Below, in pieces: positions 51,742 to 58,048 of a stretch of 58,048 bases of DNA. Numbering within the stretch: the stretch's first letter is position 1; each line of letters starts with the position of its first letter. The DNA is taken from assembly GCA_964492715.1 (NCBI GenBank), contig CAZBLK010000017.1, positions 1-58,048 on the forward strand, written 5' to 3'. Source of the stretch: CAZBLK01 sp964492715 (GTDB taxonomy: Bacteria > Bacillota > Clostridia > Lachnospirales > WRBF01). Below the pieces are notes generated by a model. That model did not search any database. It saw nothing but the letters and a program-made list of their open reading frames with translations, and was not told where the DNA came from. The translations under genes and the position numbers were made by a program.

Positions 51742-51972
51742 GCTAGAGAAAAACGGTTAAGAGACGAAATTTCTGGTAAGGAAAGTGCTTTCAAAGAAGG
51801 GATAAAAGAAGGGATAAAAGAAGGGATAAAAGAAGGGATAAAAGAAGGGATAAAAGAAGGCATAATAATAACAGCACAAAACATGTTAGCGAATAGATTT
51901 GATACAAAAACAATTTCATTGGTTACAGGTCTATCAATTATTGAAATAGAGCAACTAAAAACCAACAACTAA
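51742..51972 (+). CDS. Rpn-type gene, 3' fragment after the gap
   Basis: Seen: 76 codons plus stop, open at the gap edge: AREKRLRDEISGKESAF, six KEGI units, then ITAQNMLANRFDTKTISLVTGLSIIEIEQLKTNN. The first 25 residues repeat those before the gap, but here there are six KEGI units instead of three and several substitutions after them. Either a second tandem Rpn gene or an alternative version of the same gene end. The reading frame relative to the 5' part is unknown because gap size is arbitrary. Confidence 0.8.
   Translation, partial: AREKRLRDEISGKESAFKEGIKEGIKEGIKEGIKEGIKEGIIITAQNMLANRFDTKTISLVTGLSIIEIEQLKTNN
51800..51866. repeat. 12-bp tandem repeat encoding KEGI
   Basis: Six copies of aaagaagggata (last one ggcata). 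The pre-gap copy at about 51541-51576 has three. A multiple of three, so slippage keeps the frame. Confidence 0.85.
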
Positions 51973-51990
51973 AAACTAAGCGAGGATAAA

Positions 51991-52878
51991 ATGAACGATT
52001 ATTTAATTCGTGCGGCAAGCACAGACGGGCTTATCCGTGCATTTGCCGCAACAACAAAACAAACAGTAAACAAAGCTTACGAAATTCACAATACATACCC
52101 CGTTGCAACGGCGGCTTTCGGCAGGCTTTTAACAGCGTCGGCAATGCTAAGTTCAATGCTTAAAAACGATACCGACCTAATTACTTTAAGCATAAAAGGT
52201 GATGGTCCAATGGGCGGCTTACTTGTTACAGCTGATAACAAGGCAAACGTAAAAGGCTACGTCCATAACTCCGAAGTCAATATTCCGTTAAACCAATACG
52301 GCAAGCTTGACGTAAAAGGTGCAATTGGCGAGGGAACGCTTACAGTAACACGTGACATGGGGCTAAAAGAGCCTTACAGTGGGCAAGTTCCTTTAGTAAG
52401 CGGCGAAATTGCCGACGACATAACATACTACTACGCAAAGTCCGAGCAAATTCCAACGGCTGTCGGCTTAGGTGTTTTGGTTGACACAGACTACAGCGTA
52501 AAGCACGCAGGTGGTTTTGTTATTCAGCTTATGCCAAACTGCCCAGACGAAATTGCAGAAAAAGTTGAAGACAACGTAAACCGGCTGCCGTATATAACAG
52601 ACCTTTTTGACATGGGCTTTACCCCAGAAGACTTAATTAAGTCGCTTTTTAATGGAATTGAATACAACATTTACGAAGAAAAAATGCCAGTTCAGTACTC
52701 ATGCAACTGCTCACAGGAAAAAGCGGAGCAAGTAATTTTAAGCATAGGTAAAAAAGAGCTTTCACAAATAATTGAAGAAGATAAAGGTGCAAACATGCAC
52801 TGCCACTTCTGTAACACAGATTATTCTTTTACAGAAGAACAACTTGTTAAGTTAATTGAAAATTCACAACAAAAATAA
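51991..52878 (+). CDS. hslO: 33-kDa chaperonin Hsp33
   Basis: Seen: 295 aa. MNDYLIRAASTDGLIRAFAATTKQTV start; IKGDGPMGGLLVTAD and MGLKEPYSGQVPLVSGEIADDITYYYAKSEQIPTAVGLGV are Hsp33 core blocks. The C-terminal redox zinc switch is C-N-C (about 243-245) and C-H-F-C (about 270-273). Known: oxidation releases zinc and unfolds the linker to activate holdase activity. AGCGAGG ahead of the ATG, terminator after. Confidence 0.97.
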   Translation: MNDYLIRAASTDGLIRAFAATTKQTVNKAYEIHNTYPVATAAFGRLLTASAMLSSMLKNDTDLITLSIKGDGPMGGLLVTADNKANVKGYVHNSEVNIPLNQYGKLDVKGAIGEGTLTVTRDMGLKEPYSGQVPLVSGEIADDITYYYAKSEQIPTAVGLGVLVDTDYSVKHAGGFVIQLMPNCPDEIAEKVEDNVNRLPYITDLFDMGFTPEDLIKSLFNGIEYNIYEEKMPVQYSCNCSQEKAEQVILSIGKKELSQIIEEDKGANMHCHFCNTDYSFTEEQLVKLIENSQQK

Positions 52879-52908
52879 AAAATGCCCTCAATTTGGGGGC
52901 ATTTTTTT
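52878..52908. terminator. Bidirectional terminator hslO / TSUP gene
   Basis: AAAAATGCCC / GGGGGCATTTTTTT stem with a TCAATTT-type loop, between convergent genes. Confidence 0.85.
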
Positions 52909-53668
52909 AAGGGAAAAAAACCAGCTTACAAAACAATATAGAAATAACCAATATAATTACAGGCTTAACAATGCCAAACCCACGTTTTAAAACAAGCTGC
53001 GAGCCTAAATAATTTCCAGAAACAGAAAAAACAATTGCAATTAAACCAAGCGTAAAAAAAACCTTGCCATTAATTAAAAAAACAACTAGAGCAGAAATAT
53101 TTGACGCCAAATTTACAATTTTGGTGTTAGCCGAAGCGGAGTTTATGTCCATTTTCATAATCCATAAAAAAGAAATAATTAAAAATGTACCAGTGCCAGG
53201 GCCATAAAATCCGTCATAACCCCCAATTAAAAAAGAAATAATAGACGCAGCAAAATAGTCTTTTAATCCTTGGGGGGAAAACGGCTTATCACTTTTTCCA
53301 AGCTTTTTTGAAAAAAGAACAAAAGCTGCAACAACAGGCAAAACAAAAACCAAAACGCTTCGCAAAAAGCTTTCACTTACAAGAAGCACAAGGTTTGAGC
53401 CTATGTATGAGCCTATAAGGGAAAACACAACGCTTACAGCAGCAAGCTTTACATGCGGTTTTGCGTTTTTGCAGTATCTTACGGTAGAAATTATTGTGCC
53501 CATAGTAGACGACATTTTGTTTGTGCCAAGTGCAATGTGTGGCGGAAGCCCTGCAATTAAATACGCAGGCAGAGAAATTAAACCGCCACCTCCAGCAATT
53601 GCATCAATAAAGCTTGCCAAAAAAACAAGTGGACAAACAATTAAAAGCATTTGAAGTGTAATCTGCAT
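52907..53668 (-). CDS. TSUP family permease (TauE/SafE-type)
   Basis: Seen: 253 aa, seven to eight hydrophobic helices. FLASFIDAIAGGGGLISLPAYLIAGLPPHIALGTNKMSSTMGTI (17-60) is the TauE/SafE signature with the glycine run. GGYDGFYGPGTGTFLIISFLWIMKMDINSASANTKIVNLASNISALVVFL is its second-repeat counterpart. Known: exporters/importers of sulfite, sulfonates and related anions in the inner membrane; substrate cannot be assigned. Confidence 0.92.
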   Translation of the reverse strand: MQITLQMLLIVCPLVFLASFIDAIAGGGGLISLPAYLIAGLPPHIALGTNKMSSTMGTIISTVRYCKNAKPHVKLAAVSVVFSLIGSYIGSNLVLLVSESFLRSVLVFVLPVVAAFVLFSKKLGKSDKPFSPQGLKDYFAASIISFLIGGYDGFYGPGTGTFLIISFLWIMKMDINSASANTKIVNLASNISALVVFLINGKVFFTLGLIAIVFSVSGNYLGSQLVLKRGFGIVKPVIILVISILFCKLVFFP

Positions 53669-53688
53669 AAAACACCTTCCTTATTTGA

Positions 53689-54000
53689 TTATAAAGTTCC
53701 GTCCCATAAAAACTGTCTCAAATCAACCAAATTTTCTTCAGAAACAAAAACGCCTTCGCTTTCTAAAAGCTTTCGCTGTTCGTCTGTCCCGCCAAAAGCA
53801 AAGGCAGGTGCAAGCCGCCCAAAACGGTTTACAACTCTGTGGCACGGAATAACGCCAGGCTGAGGGTTTACATGCAGCGCATACCCAACAGCACGAGAAG
53901 CCCGTGGCGAGCCGCAAAGCCGTGCAATATCACCATATGTACAAACTTTGCCCTTTGGTATTTTTAAAACTATGTTGTACACGCTATTGTAAAAACTCAT
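53689..54000 (-). CDS. MGMT-type DNA-binding domain protein with active-site Cys
   Basis: Seen: 103 aa. IPKGKVCTYGDIARLCGSPRASRAVGYALHVNPQPGVIPCHRVVNRFGRLAPAFAFGGTDEQRKLLESEGV is the helix-turn-helix/active-site domain of O6-alkylguanine-DNA alkyltransferases. The PCHRV motif is present (IPCHRVV), unlike alkyltransferase-like proteins that have Trp there. Known: accepts the alkyl group onto the Cys. At ~100 aa it lacks the N-terminal domain of Ogt and may be a minimal transferase. Confidence 0.9.
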   Translation of the reverse strand: MSFYNSVYNIVLKIPKGKVCTYGDIARLCGSPRASRAVGYALHVNPQPGVIPCHRVVNRFGRLAPAFAFGGTDEQRKLLESEGVFVSEENLVDLRQFLWDGTL

Positions 54001-54299
54001 TTTATTATTACCTCTTAAGAATATTTATACTGCATAAGAATTTTAAACTTAATTTAACGGACTGTCAAGAAAACCTCTGCCCCCAAACACGACCTTTTCA
54101 TAAACCTACAAAAAGCACAAAACCTTACAATGTTAGTTTTTGCAGAAGTTACTTGCTTCTTCCTTTCAAGAAAGAGGTGGGGTGAATTACACATATTTTT
54201 GTGGAATATTATCTTTATAAAACCCAATTGTACTACCAAAGTATTTATATAAAAAAAATGAACCAACCAAAAACTTATGACGATAACTAAACATAAGGG
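54001..54299. other. 299-bp intergenic region
   Basis: Between divergent MGMT-type and sigma-factor genes. AT-rich; no ORF, repeat copy or clear consensus promoter pair recognised. Confidence 0.5.
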
Positions 54300-54839
54300 G
54301 TGATTGATATAAACGAAACCGAGGTAGAAAAACTTATTTCAGAATATGGCGGTGTGCTTTACGGTTTTTGCAAAAAGCTGACAAGCTGCCTAGACGAAGC
54401 TGACGACTTGTTTCAGCAAACTTTTTTAAAGGCGTTTGAAAACAGGCTAAAAATAAAAGCAGACGGTAGCCCAAAAAGCTTCCTCGTTTCGCTTGCCACA
54501 GGTATTTGGAAAAACAACTGTAAAAAAAGCGCACGACACCAGCGCATTGCACCTACATCAGTAATAAATGATGACGAGCTTCATACAATAAAAAGCAATG
54601 AATTGGACGCACTAGAACAACTTGTTTCAAACGAGCTGAAACATGAGGTAAACGAAATAGTTAACAACTTGGACGACAAGTTAAAGCTGCCTGTAATAAT
54701 GTACTACAGCATTGAAATGCAGCTCGGCGAAATAGCAAGTGCTCTAAACATTCCGCAAGGCACAGTTAAAAGCAGGCTGTACAAAGCAAGAAACATTATA
54801 AAAAAGAAACTGGAGGTAAAAGGCTATGGCGAAAATTAG
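54300..54839 (+). CDS. ECF-like sigma-70 family RNA polymerase sigma factor
   Basis: Seen: 179 aa from GTG at 54300. The ribosome-binding GGGG (54297-54300) overlaps that codon, and 8 nt after it comes an in-frame ATA (54309). Region 2: YGGVLYGFCKKLTSCLDEADDLFQQTFLKAF (16-46). Region 4: LDDKLKLPVIMYYSIEMQLGEIASALNIPQGTVKSRLYKARNIIKKKL (about 122-170). Known: group IV sigma factors are held by membrane anti-sigmas. Its end overlaps the next gene by 14 nt; that gene encodes a small two-helix membrane protein, the likely anti-sigma. Confidence 0.9.
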   Translation: MIDINETEVEKLISEYGGVLYGFCKKLTSCLDEADDLFQQTFLKAFENRLKIKADGSPKSFLVSLATGIWKNNCKKSARHQRIAPTSVINDDELHTIKSNELDALEQLVSNELKHEVNEIVNNLDDKLKLPVIMYYSIEMQLGEIASALNIPQGTVKSRLYKARNIIKKKLEVKGYGEN

Positions 54840-55185
54840 CGAAGAAAAGCTTGACGAAATTTTAAAACAATCACTTTCAATTGAAGAAGCACCACGAGAA
54901 CAGCTTAAAGCAGAGCTTTTACTAAAGGTAAAAAAACAACACGTAAAAGAAGCCAACAGTAAACCACAAAAAAAGCAAGGTGAAATTTCAATTTGGTGGT
55001 TGCCTTTAGTTATGTCTATAATGTTTTTCATAAGTAGTTCATTGTTTGCTTATTTGCTTGCACCTATAGCTTTAATAAAGGTTGTTGTAATTTCTATTGG
55101 CGCAATATACACGACAATATCAATTGTTTTTACATTTATCGGTTTAAAATATTTTAATTTAAGAGAGAAGGCAGTTTTATGCTAA
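54826..55185 (+). CDS. Small two-helix membrane protein, likely anti-sigma partner
   Basis: Seen: 119 aa. MAKISEEKLDEILKQSLSIEEAPREQLKAELLLKVKKQ is a charged, helical cytoplasmic N-terminus resembling an anti-sigma binding segment. Then KPQKKQGE and two membrane helices WWLPLVMSIMFFISSSLFAYLL and VVISIGAIYTTISIVFTFIGLKYF. No recognised catalytic motif and no conserved zinc-binding anti-sigma HxxxCxxC. It starts inside the sigma gene with AGG upstream and its end overlaps the next gene by 7 nt. Anti-sigma role is inferred from position and topology. Confidence 0.65.
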   Translation: MAKISEEKLDEILKQSLSIEEAPREQLKAELLLKVKKQHVKEANSKPQKKQGEISIWWLPLVMSIMFFISSSLFAYLLAPIALIKVVVISIGAIYTTISIVFTFIGLKYFNLREKAVLC

Positions 55186-56009
55186 TTTTCATAGTGTTTT
55201 TCGTTTTAATTGCATTAATTGCTGCTGCATACACTTGCTTGGGAATTTGGGTTTATCGTGATGCAAAAAGCCGTGGAATAAACGCCAAAATGTGGACAGC
55301 TGTAGTTTTGCTCGTTCCAAACCTTATGGGGCTTGTAATTTATTTTTTTGTAGGGCGCAAGCAAGCAAAAGTACAATGTTTAGGGTGCGGCTCATCAGTT
55401 GACACAAATTCAGTTTTTTGCCCTATATGTGGGCAAAAAATGTATGAACAAAACGTTCAAAACAGCAATGAAGATATTTACAACAGTCAGCAGATGCAAC
55501 AAGGACCGTTTATAAAGGACAGGTACGAGGAAACAAGCGCAAGCAAAAAAAATAAGTCCAGCTCCTACAAAAAGTTTATGGTTGGGTTTATCATTTTAAT
55601 AAGTTTGTTTTTCTTCGCTATAATTGGAATTATTGGCACACTTATAATTAGCCCGGAAAATTTTGGTAATGATGAATTTATATCATCTAGTTATTCAATT
55701 AATTCTTACCAAAGTAATATAGGCAACAAGTGGGCTGTTTCATTTTACAAGTCTACAAAAACGTATAAAAAAACTATCAAATTAAAGGACGGAAAGCCGC
55801 AGGGTGTAAGCCTAAACTACAAGCGTCAGCCAGATGCTGGCACAGCCACATTAATATTGGAGCAAGGCAACATAACAAAAGAGTATAAGCTTGATAAACC
55901 TAATGACTCTTTTGAAATTGATTTAAGCGGCTTTCAAGACGGAAGCTTAAAAATGTACTTGTCAAATGATGATGCGAAAGATTTTTCTATGAATATGGTT
56001 GTGCATTAA
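55179..56009 (+). CDS. Membrane protein with zinc ribbon and extracytoplasmic domain
   Basis: Seen: 276 aa. Two N-terminal helices with GIWVYRDAKSRGINAKMWTAVVLLVPNLMGLVIYFFVGRK, resembling the phospholipase D N-terminal-like helices found in many cytoplasmic-membrane proteins. Then the zinc ribbon CLGCG...CPICG (about 68-88), a polar linker and a third helix FMVGFIILISLFFFAIIGIIGTL. The C-terminal ~105 residues are outside, beta-rich and unrecognised. Starts ATG-CTAA overlapping the previous stop. With the sigma and its likely anti-sigma it forms one operon; probably a sensor or sigma-regulated envelope protein. Confidence 0.6.
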   Translation: MLIFIVFFVLIALIAAAYTCLGIWVYRDAKSRGINAKMWTAVVLLVPNLMGLVIYFFVGRKQAKVQCLGCGSSVDTNSVFCPICGQKMYEQNVQNSNEDIYNSQQMQQGPFIKDRYEETSASKKNKSSSYKKFMVGFIILISLFFFAIIGIIGTLIISPENFGNDEFISSSYSINSYQSNIGNKWAVSFYKSTKTYKKTIKLKDGKPQGVSLNYKRQPDAGTATLILEQGNITKEYKLDKPNDSFEIDLSGFQDGSLKMYLSNDDAKDFSMNMVVH

Positions 56010-56025
56010 GATAGAAAAGGTTAAT

Positions 56026-56066
56026 AAAAATGGCTGCAAAGTTCAAGCTGATTGCAGCCATTTTTT
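56026..56066 (+). terminator. Terminator of the sigma-factor operon
   Basis: AAAAATGGCTGCAA / TTGCAGCCATTTTTT stem with a ~12-nt loop and a T run. Confidence 0.85.
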
Positions 56067-56092
56067 ATTAAATATTAATTCTCTGGATATTA

Positions 56093-56257
56093 GAACCTGT
56101 GTTCAGTAAGCTGTTACCCATCTTTAAAGCGATTATTCGGCCATTCTTCGTTGTGGCGGCTTTACATAATTTTTCAATTATGCCTTCGCCACCACGCCTA
56201 GAATGGCGAAAAATTGCTGTTTTAAATCTGGGCAACCCATTACTGAACACTGGTTCT
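56093..56257. mobile_element. ~165-bp palindromic MITE-like element, copy 1
   Basis: Long imperfect inverted repeat: ends GAACCTGTGTTCAGTAA and TTACTGAACACTGGTTC, inner arms around CCATTCTTCG / GAATGGCGAAAAAT. Flanked by TA (56091-56092; 56258-56259). The inner block GGCGAAAAAT...AAATCTGGGCA recurs in the element at 56996-57155 although the outermost ends differ. Non-coding. Lies against an IS630 transposase fragment. Confidence 0.75.
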
Positions 56258-56260
56258 TAA

Positions 56261-56461
56261 TTTGCAACAAGGCTTTTATGTGAACTTCCTAAAAATTCCG
56301 TTATAGTATTGGACAATGCTTTTTTTCACAGAAAAAGCAAGCTTTTTTCTGTCGCTGTAAAGGCAGGTCATACTATTATTTTCCTGACTCCTTATTCTCC
56401 AGAGCTCAATCATATTGTAGATTGTCCACAAAAGGAACAGCTAAAAGCCTTGTATTTATAG
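56261..56461 (+). pseudogene. IS630-family transposase remnant
   Basis: Open from 56261 to TAG at 56459 with no start. Contains FATRLLCELPKNSVIVLDNAFFHRKSKLFSVAVKAGHTIIFLTPYSPELNHI, the DDE_3 block of IS630 transposases (VxDNAxFH and PPYSPxLNPIE). After ELNHI the expected IExxW is lost. N-terminal three-quarters missing; the palindromic element abuts the break. Confidence 0.75.
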
Positions 56462-56509
56462 GGCTGTTGAGCTTTAGTTTCATCAGGAAAAATATGGTAT
56501 AACAAAAAG

Positions 56510-57705
56510 ATGAAAGAAGATAGCAGGAACAATAGAGGAAATTTTGACGAAGTAGAAACAGTAAAAGACTATTATGGATACTTTTACAGTTTGACAGAAA
56601 AAATTATAATAACCACCCTGGAGACATTCTGTGGGCTGAAAAGCATAAAGCAAATACAAAAATGGGCTGCTGATGAGAGAATAAGAGAGTTTTTAAAAGA
56701 ATATGTCGGAATAAAAGAAATACCGTGTTATTCATGGTTTACTCAAATTCTTGGTATAATTAGTCCTCACTCATTTAACGATTGTTTTATAAAATGGTCA
56801 TTAAACTTGGTTGGGGGTCAAACAAAAAGTAGCACAATATCTTTTGATGAGAAAAACGTTCGCTCAACTGGGAAAATTAAAAGCTACGCAAGACCGCTTC
56901 ATATCGTAAGCGGTCATTTGGCAGAGCTAGGAATAACCTTAGGACAAAAGGCGGTAAATGATAAAAGTAATGAAATTCCTGCCGTTCGGGAGATATGGCG
57001 TGTTCCCGCTACCGTTCAACGCCAATCTTTTGGCTGATTTTCCGCCATACTTCGTTAAATTTTCTTGTAATACTTCTGAATTACTTCAAAAATTTGCCTC
57101 GCATGACGAAAAATGAGCTCAAAATCTGGGCATTTCAGATAGTGGGAACACGCCCTAATAGAACTTTTGGATGTTAAAGGCTACTTAATTGTGGCAGATG
57201 CTCTCAATTGTCAGAAGGAAACAGCAAAAACAATCATTGAAAGCGGCGGTGATTATTTGTTATCTGTTAAAGATAATCATTCCGAACTTAAGGCAGAAAT
57301 CGCTGATTACTTAAATGACAAATCTCTAAGAGAAAATATGGATAAAACTACAAAAACAGAGAAAAACCGTGAACGCATTGAAACAAGAACGGCATATGTT
57401 ACAAACGACATTGATTGGCTTTTCGGCAAGGACAAATGGCTAAACTTGGCTTGCGTTGGGGCTATAAATACCCAATTAGAAACATCCAAGAATAAAACAA
57501 ATGAATGGCATTATTTTATATCAAGTCAAAATCTTACAGCAGAAGAACTTCTAAAACATTCTCGTTTGGAATGGTCAGTTGAAACAATGCACTGGCTACT
57601 GGACCTTCATTTTTGTGAAGATTTTGCCGTGTTGCTGAGCAACGTACACAAGAAAACCTCAATATTATTAGAAAAATAGTCCTTAATTACATCAGAAATT
57701 TCTAA
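56510..57705 (+). pseudogene. ISAs1-family transposase, interrupted by a MITE and frameshifted
   Basis: 5' part 56510-56995: YSLTEKIIITTLETFCGLKSI, YSWFTQILGIISPHSFNDCFIKWS, STISFDEKNVRSTG, PLHIVSGHLAELGITLGQKAVNDKSNEIPAVREI, the DDE_Tnp_ISAs1 N-terminal half with its first Asp. A 160-bp palindromic element then intervenes. Continues in the same frame from 57158: IELLDVKGYLIVADALNCQKETAKTIIESGGDYLLSVKDNHSEL. Removing 56996-57157 joins GAG-ATA-ATA-GAA in frame. A second lesion, one base lost from the T run at about 57622-57625, shifts the end; in the next frame the expected tail CRVAEQRTQENLNIIRKIVLNYIRNF runs to TAA at 57703. Non-functional. Confidence 0.85.
56996..57155. mobile_element. 160-bp palindromic MITE-like element, copy 2, inserted in the ISAs1 transposase
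   Basis: Ends TGGCGTGTTCCCGCTA and TAGTGGGAACACGCCC. Target duplication TA (56994-56995 and 57156-57157). Internal block GACGAAAAATGAGCTCAAAATCTGGGCA is shared in form with copy 1. The outer GGGCGTGTT also matches the 46-bp element at 31906-31951. The host gene's reading frame is exactly restored by removing the element plus one TA. Confidence 0.85.
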
Positions 57706-57986
57706 TTTGAAAATTCTTTAAAAACTCCCTTTTCGGGGCTTATGTTTGACTGTTTACTTAACCCTGTTAATTTTGTCAAGTTTTTGTGATGAAACTAAAT
57801 TTCCGTGTATCACTGCTTGTTTTAATGTAGATTTTACTTTGCGAATTTGCTGTTTTAAAAAAGTAATAAAAAAATAAAAATGTACTTGACATTATGTTAA
57901 ATGCGTGATAGAATATCAGAGTTGAAACGAGGTGGACAACAAAAAAACAAAATGCCAAAAGTTCTCCTTGACTTCACAACGTTTAC
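57706..57986. other. Intergenic region before the tRNA
   Basis: Contains the right flank of the ISAs1 remnant and the tRNA promoter. The IS right terminal repeat could not be defined confidently. Nothing else seen. Confidence 0.4.
57886..57914 (+). promoter_or_regulatory. Promoter of the tRNA-Thr transcript
   Basis: TTGACA (57886-57891), 17 nt, TAGAAT (57909-57914), about 75 nt before the tRNA. Confidence 0.7.
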
Positions 57987-58048
57987 GCCGATATGGCTCA
58001 ATTGGCAGAGCAGCTGACTTGTAATCAGCAGGTTAACGGTTCGAGTCC
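57987..58048 (+). tRNA. tRNA-Thr (TGT anticodon), 3' end beyond the window
   Basis: Acceptor 5' strand GCCGATA at 57987-57993, D stem-loop GGCTCAATTGGCAGAGC, anticodon stem GCTGA / TCAGC with loop CTTGTAA (anticodon TGT), then GTTCGAGTCC at the window edge. The 3' T-arm half and acceptor 3' strand are cut off. Confidence 0.93.

Noticed and set aside
56068..56250. Minus-strand 60-aa ORF
   Set aside because: It lies within the palindromic MITE, whose sequence explains the open frame.
57776..57958. Minus-strand 60-aa ORF before the tRNA
   Set aside because: It covers the tRNA promoter region, is low-complexity in composition and has no ribosome-binding site.

Overview
This is a low-GC chromosomal window from a motile, endospore-forming member of the Bacillota, class Clostridia. 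I would guess the Lachnospirales and relatives, but the genus cannot be fixed from the sequence alone. Evidence: a SpoVB-type flippase and an alpha/beta-type small acid-soluble spore protein; flgM-flgN-flgK-flgK-flgL-fliW-csrA in the Clostridia order; GGAGG ribosome-binding sites; TTGACA/TATAAT promoters with 17-nt spacers; and an oriC of the Bacillus/Clostridium bipartite type. A run of 100 Ns (51640-51739) marks a scaffold join, so this is a draft assembly.

Layout. 1-8394: GNAT acetyltransferase, stalk-domain secreted protein, cystatin-like protein with an acidic heptad tail, hflX, DUF6514-like protein, yigZ-like gene, lipoprotein, then a minus-strand D,D-carboxypeptidase/pfkB operon. 8672-17390: recJ, apt (no rel follows), a secreted 5'-nucleotidase, PhnB-like protein, spoVB-like gene, B12-binding radical SAM protein and nth. 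17493-19356: a RloA/RloB-type two-gene defence unit. 19390-28015: minus-strand flagellar late-export cluster with comF and an XRE regulator upstream. 28422-31070: alaS, followed by a Phd-like/HicA-like toxin-antitoxin pair. 31980-39505: DUF1801, a split two-gene acyl-CoA dehydratase activase system, and a Cache-HAMP-GGDEF-EAL protein whose catalytic motifs are degenerate. 39506-50468: oriC, dnaA, DnaA boxes with DnaA-trio and unwinding element, dnaN, S4-domain rlbA, recF, gyrB, an Abi_2 (AbiD/AbiF-type HEPN) gene preceded by its own promoter-terminator RNA unit, then gyrA. 50607-56009: SASP, Rpn-type nuclease gene across the assembly gap, hslO, TSUP transporter, MGMT-domain protein and a three-gene sigma factor/membrane protein operon. 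56010-57705: IS630 and ISAs1 remnants carrying palindromic MITE-like elements. The window ends inside tRNA-Thr(TGT).

The most notable systems are: (1) a candidate RNA-regulated Abi_2/AbiF toxin-antitoxin locus that splits gyrB from gyrA; (2) nine copies of a modular GC-rich intergenic repeat, most co-oriented with transcription, three of them within the dnaA-dnaN-rlbA-recF-gyrB cluster; (3) a family of TA-flanked palindromic MITEs, one interrupting an ISAs1 transposase that becomes in-frame again when the element plus one TA is removed; (4) a bacterial cystatin-like domain on a low-complexity acidic tail; (5) several small defence or TA modules scattered between housekeeping genes rather than gathered in one island.
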